Translations under genes and position numbers: made by a program
Notes under the pieces: model-generated
Database searches by the model: none
What the model was told of the DNA's origin: nothing
Seen by the model: only the letters and a program-made list of their open reading frames with translations
From: Caryophanales bacterium UBA5729
Lineage (GTDB): Bacteria; Bacillota_I; Bacilli_A; Izemoplasmatales; Hujiaoplasmataceae
Direction: 5' to 3'
DNA length: 34,684 nt
Assembly: GCA_002419505.1 (NCBI GenBank)
Contig: DIGF01000030.1
Coordinates: forward strand, 1 to 34,684
Shown here: piece by piece, positions 30,861 to 34,684 of the stretch
Layout: each line of letters begins with the position of its first letter
Position numbering within the stretch: position 1 is the stretch's first letter

Positions 30861-32447
30861 ATGAAAATAAAAAATGAGATTCAACAAGCAATAACCGAGA
30901 TGGGATTTGTTAACTTAACTCCAATCCAAGAACAAACCATCCCCCTATTATTAATGGGAAAAGACGTGATTGGAAATTCACAAACAGGAACTGGGAAAAC
31001 CGCAGCATTTGGCATTCCCCTTTTAGAGATGATCGACTTTAACTCTAATGATATACAAGCGCTTATCATTACGCCGACAAGAGAATTATCAGTTCAAATA
31101 AAACGAGAACTTTCTAATATAGCAAAATATATTGTTGGTTGTAGAATCGTCAATGTCTACGGTGGAGAAATCATCACCAGACAATTTTATGAACTGAAAA
31201 AGAAACCTCAGATTATTATCGGTACACCAGGAAGAATTATCGACCATTTAAAAAGAAAAACCATTAGCTTTGACAAACTAAAATACTTAGTTTTAGATGA
31301 AGCTGATGAGATGTTGAAAATGGGCTTTGTGGAAGATATCGAAACAATCTTTGAAACAACACCACCACAAAGACAAACTTTGATGTTTTCAGCGACGATG
31401 CCAAAAAGAATCGTTGATTTAGCAAGAAAGTACTTAATTAATCCTGAAGTAGTTAGATCAGTTGGCGACGAGTTAACTAATGAAGACATTTCTCAGTATT
31501 ACTACAAAGTTAAGAAAGAAAATAAAACTGAAGCGATTTATCGACTGTTAAATATTTATCGTCCGACTTTGGCGTTAATTTTTTGTAATACCAAAGTGAT
31601 GGTAGATAAATTAACTGAAGAGTTAATTGAGCGTAAGATTAACTGTGATAAAATTCACGGTGACTTACCGCAGACTACTAGACTAGATGTCTTGAATAAA
31701 TTTCATAACGGTGTCATCGAAGTCTTAGTTGCGACTGATGTGGCAGCGAGAGGATTAGATATCAAACACGTAGAAGCGGTATTTAATTACGATGTTCCTG
31801 AAAAAGCTGAGTATTATATTCACCGTATCGGTAGAACCGGTAGAATCGGTAATGTTGGTTATTCCTTCACTTTAGTTTCTAAAGGTGAAGCGAGAAAAGT
31901 CGCAGAAATCGAAAAATTAGCTAATGTTAAGATTAAGAAACGCAGTATACCTACCTACGAAAAAGTCATCGATGTAAAAGCATCTAAATTCATTGATGAA
32001 ATTAAAGCGATTGTTAGTTCTCAAGATCTAGAACAAGAATATCTGGTTTTAAATCAATTGATGAGTGAAAACTTAAAAGAAGATGAAATTATCGCAGCTT
32101 TATTGAAAAAATTAAATGCGCTTGAAACTAATCATAGAATCACCACTGATATCAATGAAGATTTTAATAGTTTTGACTCGTCAATGAAGAATAAAGAAAA
32201 CCAAATTAGATTCCATATCAATATTGGAAAAGACATGAACTTAACTGTTTCAGATCTTTTAGATTTTGTTAAATCGCATATTAGAATTACCCCTAATGAA
32301 ATTCAAGAAATAGCGATTCTTTCTAACTTCTCTTTTTTCACTGTTGACAAAAAATATGGACCCTCTATCTTAGCAAATTGTAAGGATAAAAAACTTAAAG
32401 GTAAAAGGGTAAGCATTCAAATATCAAAAAAAGGTAAGAGAAGATAA
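30861..32447 (+). CDS. DEAD-box RNA helicase with C-terminal DbpA-type RNA-binding domain
   Basis: 528-residue ATP-dependent RNA helicase for ribosome assembly or mRNA turnover. Motifs: QTGTGKT (41-47), PTRELSVQ, DEADEML, SATMP, and HRIGRTGR near the end of the helicase core. The last 80 residues form a DbpA/CsdA-like RNA-binding domain that usually selects the substrate RNA. GAGGAAA lies upstream of the ATG at 30861; the upstream in-frame ATT start at 30831 lies in the terminator and is unlikely. No gene name is assigned because the subfamily (CshA, DeaD or DbpA) is unclear. Confidence 0.92.
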   Translation: MKIKNEIQQAITEMGFVNLTPIQEQTIPLLLMGKDVIGNSQTGTGKTAAFGIPLLEMIDFNSNDIQALIITPTRELSVQIKRELSNIAKYIVGCRIVNVYGGEIITRQFYELKKKPQIIIGTPGRIIDHLKRKTISFDKLKYLVLDEADEMLKMGFVEDIETIFETTPPQRQTLMFSATMPKRIVDLARKYLINPEVVRSVGDELTNEDISQYYYKVKKENKTEAIYRLLNIYRPTLALIFCNTKVMVDKLTEELIERKINCDKIHGDLPQTTRLDVLNKFHNGVIEVLVATDVAARGLDIKHVEAVFNYDVPEKAEYYIHRIGRTGRIGNVGYSFTLVSKGEARKVAEIEKLANVKIKKRSIPTYEKVIDVKASKFIDEIKAIVSSQDLEQEYLVLNQLMSENLKEDEIIAALLKKLNALETNHRITTDINEDFNSFDSSMKNKENQIRFHINIGKDMNLTVSDLLDFVKSHIRITPNEIQEIAILSNFSFFTVDKKYGPSILANCKDKKLKGKRVSIQISKKGKRR

Positions 32448-32462
32448 ATATCGCCCTAAATA

Positions 32463-32490
32463 TTGACTTTTCGATTATTTCGATTATAAT
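32463..32490 (+). promoter_or_regulatory. Promoter of the second degV-PadR gene group
   Basis: TTGACT (32463-32468), a 16-base spacer and TATAAT (32485-32490), 26 bases before the DegV ATG. Confidence 0.75.
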
Positions 32491-32516
32491 TAAATAGTAA
32501 CTTATAGGGGGAAAAT

Positions 32517-33368
32517 ATGAAAAAATTAGGTTTAATGGTTTGTACTAATGCATCAATCGATTACCTTGAATACGACTTCGATTTAACAATCATCCGTTCA
32601 TTAGTAATAATGGGTGGAAAAGAGTATGTTGACTATGAAGAACTAACCGCAAAAGAGTTCTATGAAATGATTGAAAACGACCCAAATCTTTTACCAAGAA
32701 CTTCAATGGCTTCTACGGGAACAATGCTAGAAGCTTATGAAAAACTGAGAGACGAGGGTTGCGACACCATTTTATTCGTTACCATCTCTTCAAAAATGAG
32801 CGGAATCTATGATAATGCAGTTATGGCTGCGAAAATGGTTGAGGGTGTTGATGTAAGAGTCTTCGATTCTCGTTCTGTTGGTTATATTGAATGCAAGATG
32901 ATCTTTAAAGCTCATGAGGGTTACCAACAAGGAAAAACCATTGAAGAAATCATTAAAGATTTAGAATATATCAGAGACAATAACAAAATCTATTTCGCCG
33001 TTAACGATTTGAAATTTTTAATTAAAAACGGTAGATTATCTAATGCAGCTGGGTTTATGGCAAATATGCTTAAAATTAAACCTTTGCTGGAAATTAATAA
33101 AGAAGGTGCTGTTGTCAGCATTGAAAAAATTAGAACTTTCCATAAAGCGGTTGACCGCGTTATCGAAAAGTTCTTAGAAGAAACTCAAGGAAAAGAAGCT
33201 GAAGTTTTCATTGTTCACGCTAATAATCCTGAAACTACTGAATACATTCGCAATAAAGTTCTTGAAGTTAGACCTGAAATTGGTGAAATTAAAGACTATC
33301 TGTTAACCCCTGCTGTAGCTGCTCATTCTGGAGCTAAAGCAATAACGATTGGTTATATTTTAAAATAA
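32517..33368 (+). CDS. DegV family protein (second copy)
   Basis: 283-residue fatty-acid binding protein, different from the copy at 23286 although of the same family. The usual TDSSxDL at the N-terminus is replaced by VCTNASIDYLEYDFDL, but the ELTAKEFYE, PRTSMAS, SSKMSGIYDN, NGRLSNAAGF and HSGAKAITIGYI motifs are kept. GGGGG before the ATG is the ribosome binding site. It may bind a different acyl chain from the other copy, as FakB1 and FakB2 do. Confidence 0.88.
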   Translation: MKKLGLMVCTNASIDYLEYDFDLTIIRSLVIMGGKEYVDYEELTAKEFYEMIENDPNLLPRTSMASTGTMLEAYEKLRDEGCDTILFVTISSKMSGIYDNAVMAAKMVEGVDVRVFDSRSVGYIECKMIFKAHEGYQQGKTIEEIIKDLEYIRDNNKIYFAVNDLKFLIKNGRLSNAAGFMANMLKIKPLLEINKEGAVVSIEKIRTFHKAVDRVIEKFLEETQGKEAEVFIVHANNPETTEYIRNKVLEVRPEIGEIKDYLLTPAVAAHSGAKAITIGYILK

Positions 33369-33379
33369 TAGGAGCGTTT

Positions 33380-33712
33380 ATGATCAACAGTGAAGTGATT
33401 CGCGGTCACATTGAAACAATTATTCTCAAACTATTAATTGAAAAAGATATGTATGGCTACGAACTGGTAAATGTGATCAAAGATCGGACTAATAATTTAT
33501 TTAACATCAAAGAAGCAACTCTTTATGCAGTCTTGCAAAGACTAGAGAAAAAAGAGTTGATTTCTTCATATCTAGGTGAGAAAACTTACGGCGGAAAACG
33601 CCGTTATTATCAAACAACGCCTTTAGGGAAAGCATATTTTAAAGAGATGCTTGCTGAGTGGAACATGTTAAGAAAAATTATGTTTAATATGTTAGGAGAA
33701 AACAATGAATAA
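33380..33712 (+). CDS. PadR-family transcriptional regulator
   Basis: 110 residues, winged helix with the PadR pattern: LLIEKDMYGYELVNVI, then KEATLYAVLQRLEKKELI, then GGKRRYYQTTPLGK, ending in a short dimerisation helix. AGGAG lies upstream. Its stop overlaps the next gene by 8 bases, so it is coupled with a HAAS protein, a common pair in Firmicutes. Confidence 0.9.
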   Translation: MINSEVIRGHIETIILKLLIEKDMYGYELVNVIKDRTNNLFNIKEATLYAVLQRLEKKELISSYLGEKTYGGKRRYYQTTPLGKAYFKEMLAEWNMLRKIMFNMLGENNE

Positions 33713-34121
33713 AATCAAAGCCTACTTAAGCAAGTTATTTAAAGACCTGCTTAACGACGAAGATAAAAAAGAACTCATAGAAATTCTCACTGTCAGCCTT
33801 GAAGAAAAAGTTGATGATTTAGTCGAACAAGGAACACCAGTCGATGAAGCGATTGATCAATCGATTAGTGAATTTGGTGATGCGGAAGATGTCTTAGTGG
33901 CTTTTCCGGAAATTAAAAAGAAAAAGAAACTAATCAATAAACGCAAAGATCAATTTTATTTTTCACTTTGGGCTTACCTAATAGTTGTTGGATTGTCGGT
34001 GTTTTTCAACCTGTCATTTTACCAATTTTTTCAAGAGTTCAAATGGTTTATTATGGTGATAATTGCAGTACTATTTTGGCCTCTAACCATGCTATATCGA
34101 TATTTGAGGGTCAAGAAATAG
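33705..34121 (+). CDS. HAAS (permease prefix / DUF1700-like) membrane protein
   Basis: 138 residues. The first 65 are a helical HAAS-type domain (YLSKLFKDLL...DEAIDQSISEFGD), followed by a basic linker and two transmembrane helices (about 88-108 and 112-131). Such proteins act beside PadR regulators, often controlling sporulation-like or envelope stress functions; the specific role here is not known. TAGGAG in the end of the PadR gene is its ribosome binding site. Confidence 0.82.
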   Translation: MNKIKAYLSKLFKDLLNDEDKKELIEILTVSLEEKVDDLVEQGTPVDEAIDQSISEFGDAEDVLVAFPEIKKKKKLINKRKDQFYFSLWAYLIVVGLSVFFNLSFYQFFQEFKWFIMVIIAVLFWPLTMLYRYLRVKK

Positions 34122-34132
34122 AGGTAGAAACT

Positions 34133-34642
34133 TTGAAAGTAAGAAAACTAGTATTTATATCAATCATGATTTCGATATCTGTAGTTTTATCAATTGTCGA
34201 AACCGCGATATCGGGAATGGTTTTTTTAGTGCCAGGTGTTAAACTTGGACTAGCCAATGTTATAAGTTTAATCATCTTGATGACCTTGGGTGAAAAAGAC
34301 GCTTTTCTAGTTGTATTTGTCAGAATTTTAATTGTTGGTTTGACTTTTAGCGGTCTTTTTTCCAATTCATTCTGGATCAGTATTTCCGGCGGAATGCTCG
34401 CAATTGTCGCCATGATTTTAATTAAGAAAACTAAACTTTCAATCTACAGTATTTCCGTCTTCGGTTCACTCATGCATATGGTTGGCCAAATTGCCGCTGC
34501 GATAGTTGTCTCAAACACCCAAACCTTAATTTATATTCTTCCCTACATGATGGCCTTAAGTGTGCCAACGGGATTGATTACAGCTTATTTAGCAAAAAGA
34601 GTTATCGATAATTTTTCGGAAACAATAAAAACTTATAATTAA
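34133..34642 (+). CDS. Heptaprenyl diphosphate synthase component I-like membrane protein (Gx transporter family)
   Basis: 169 residues, about five transmembrane helices. It begins VRKLVFISIMISISVVLSIVE and contains GVKLGLANVISLI, the family signature. It is related to ECF-type substrate-binding subunits and to the so-called component I of heptaprenyl diphosphate synthase; the true role is uncertain. The TTG at 34133 is preferred because GAGGT (34121-34125) lies about 7 bases upstream; the open frame back to 33968 overlaps the HAAS gene in another frame. Twelve bases separate it from the HAAS gene. Confidence 0.82.
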   Translation: MKVRKLVFISIMISISVVLSIVETAISGMVFLVPGVKLGLANVISLIILMTLGEKDAFLVVFVRILIVGLTFSGLFSNSFWISISGGMLAIVAMILIKKTKLSIYSISVFGSLMHMVGQIAAAIVVSNTQTLIYILPYMMALSVPTGLITAYLAKRVIDNFSETIKTYN

Positions 34643-34643
34643 A

Positions 34644-34665
34644 AAAAGGCGAGAAATCGCCTTTT
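34644..34665 (+). terminator. Terminator at the end of the window
   Basis: AAAAGGCGA (34644-34652) and TCGCCTTTT (34657-34665), loop GAAA. A TTGACA at 34673-34678 follows and is probably the -35 of a gene beyond the window. Confidence 0.8.
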
Positions 34666-34684
34666 CAGAGTGTTGACAAATAAC

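Noticed and set aside
33968..34132. Longer N-terminus of the final membrane protein
   Set aside because: It overlaps the HAAS gene in another frame and the residues do not fit the family; TTG at 34133 has a proper ribosome binding site.

Overview
The window is AT-rich DNA from a low-GC Gram-positive lineage. TGA is used as a true stop (for example at the end of the first gene, 1276-1278), so this is the standard bacterial code and not the Mycoplasma/Spiroplasma code. Small compact genes, Mollicutes-like tRNAs, a Clostridia-type GluRS with an N-terminal extension, a B12-dependent ribonucleotide reductase, an NfnAB/SudAB-type transhydrogenase and an FprA flavodiiron protein together suggest an anaerobic Firmicute or Mollicutes relative (Erysipelotrichia, Izemoplasmatales or Acholeplasmatales grade). 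This placement is inference; no rRNA is present.

Layout. 1-9240 is ordinary chromosome: Ste24-like M48 protease, a UPF0597/CyuA-type lyase (minus), a 44-residue membrane peptide plus gltX, nrdJ, a small membrane protein plus an AEC-family transporter, and a two-domain VOC protein (minus). 9445-9722 holds tRNA-Arg(ACG), tRNA-Pro(TGG) and tRNA-Cys(GCA). 9723-15250 looks like an accessory island beside the tRNAs. It contains an AAA/DUF4143 ATPase, an orphan multi-pass membrane protein with its own promoter, a 524-base non-coding stretch with repeats, an AbiEi/AbiEii-like toxin-antitoxin pair with a repeat-flanked promoter, and a DUF6933 gene. 15255-17701 has a YdeI/OmdA protein, a zinc-ribbon methyltransferase and a divergent HExxH protein. 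17746-20978 (minus) is a five-gene TetR-ABC exporter operon with two matching palindromic operators around its promoter. 21011-24167 (minus) carries nfnA-nfnB and a DegV gene. 24319-25530 is the flavodiiron protein. 25597-28779 (minus) is a GH3 glycosidase with a GtrA-like membrane protein, followed by def (minus). 29533-32447 holds ylbG-like, rpsP-khpA-DUF523 and a DEAD-box helicase with a DbpA-type C-terminus. 32517-34642 holds a second DegV, a PadR-HAAS pair and a prenyl-synthase-component-I-like membrane protein.

How the genes work together. NfnAB (NADH/ferredoxin to NADP), the flavodiiron O2/NO reductase and the oxygen-independent class II RNR fit an anaerobe that meets some oxygen. The TetR cassette is a self-regulated exporter with its control sites visible. 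The most unusual part is the tRNA-adjacent island. There the AbiE-like pair carries three near-identical copies of a 13-base motif around a near-consensus promoter, a DUF6933 gene follows as a possible third component, and a repeat array of unknown origin lies upstream.
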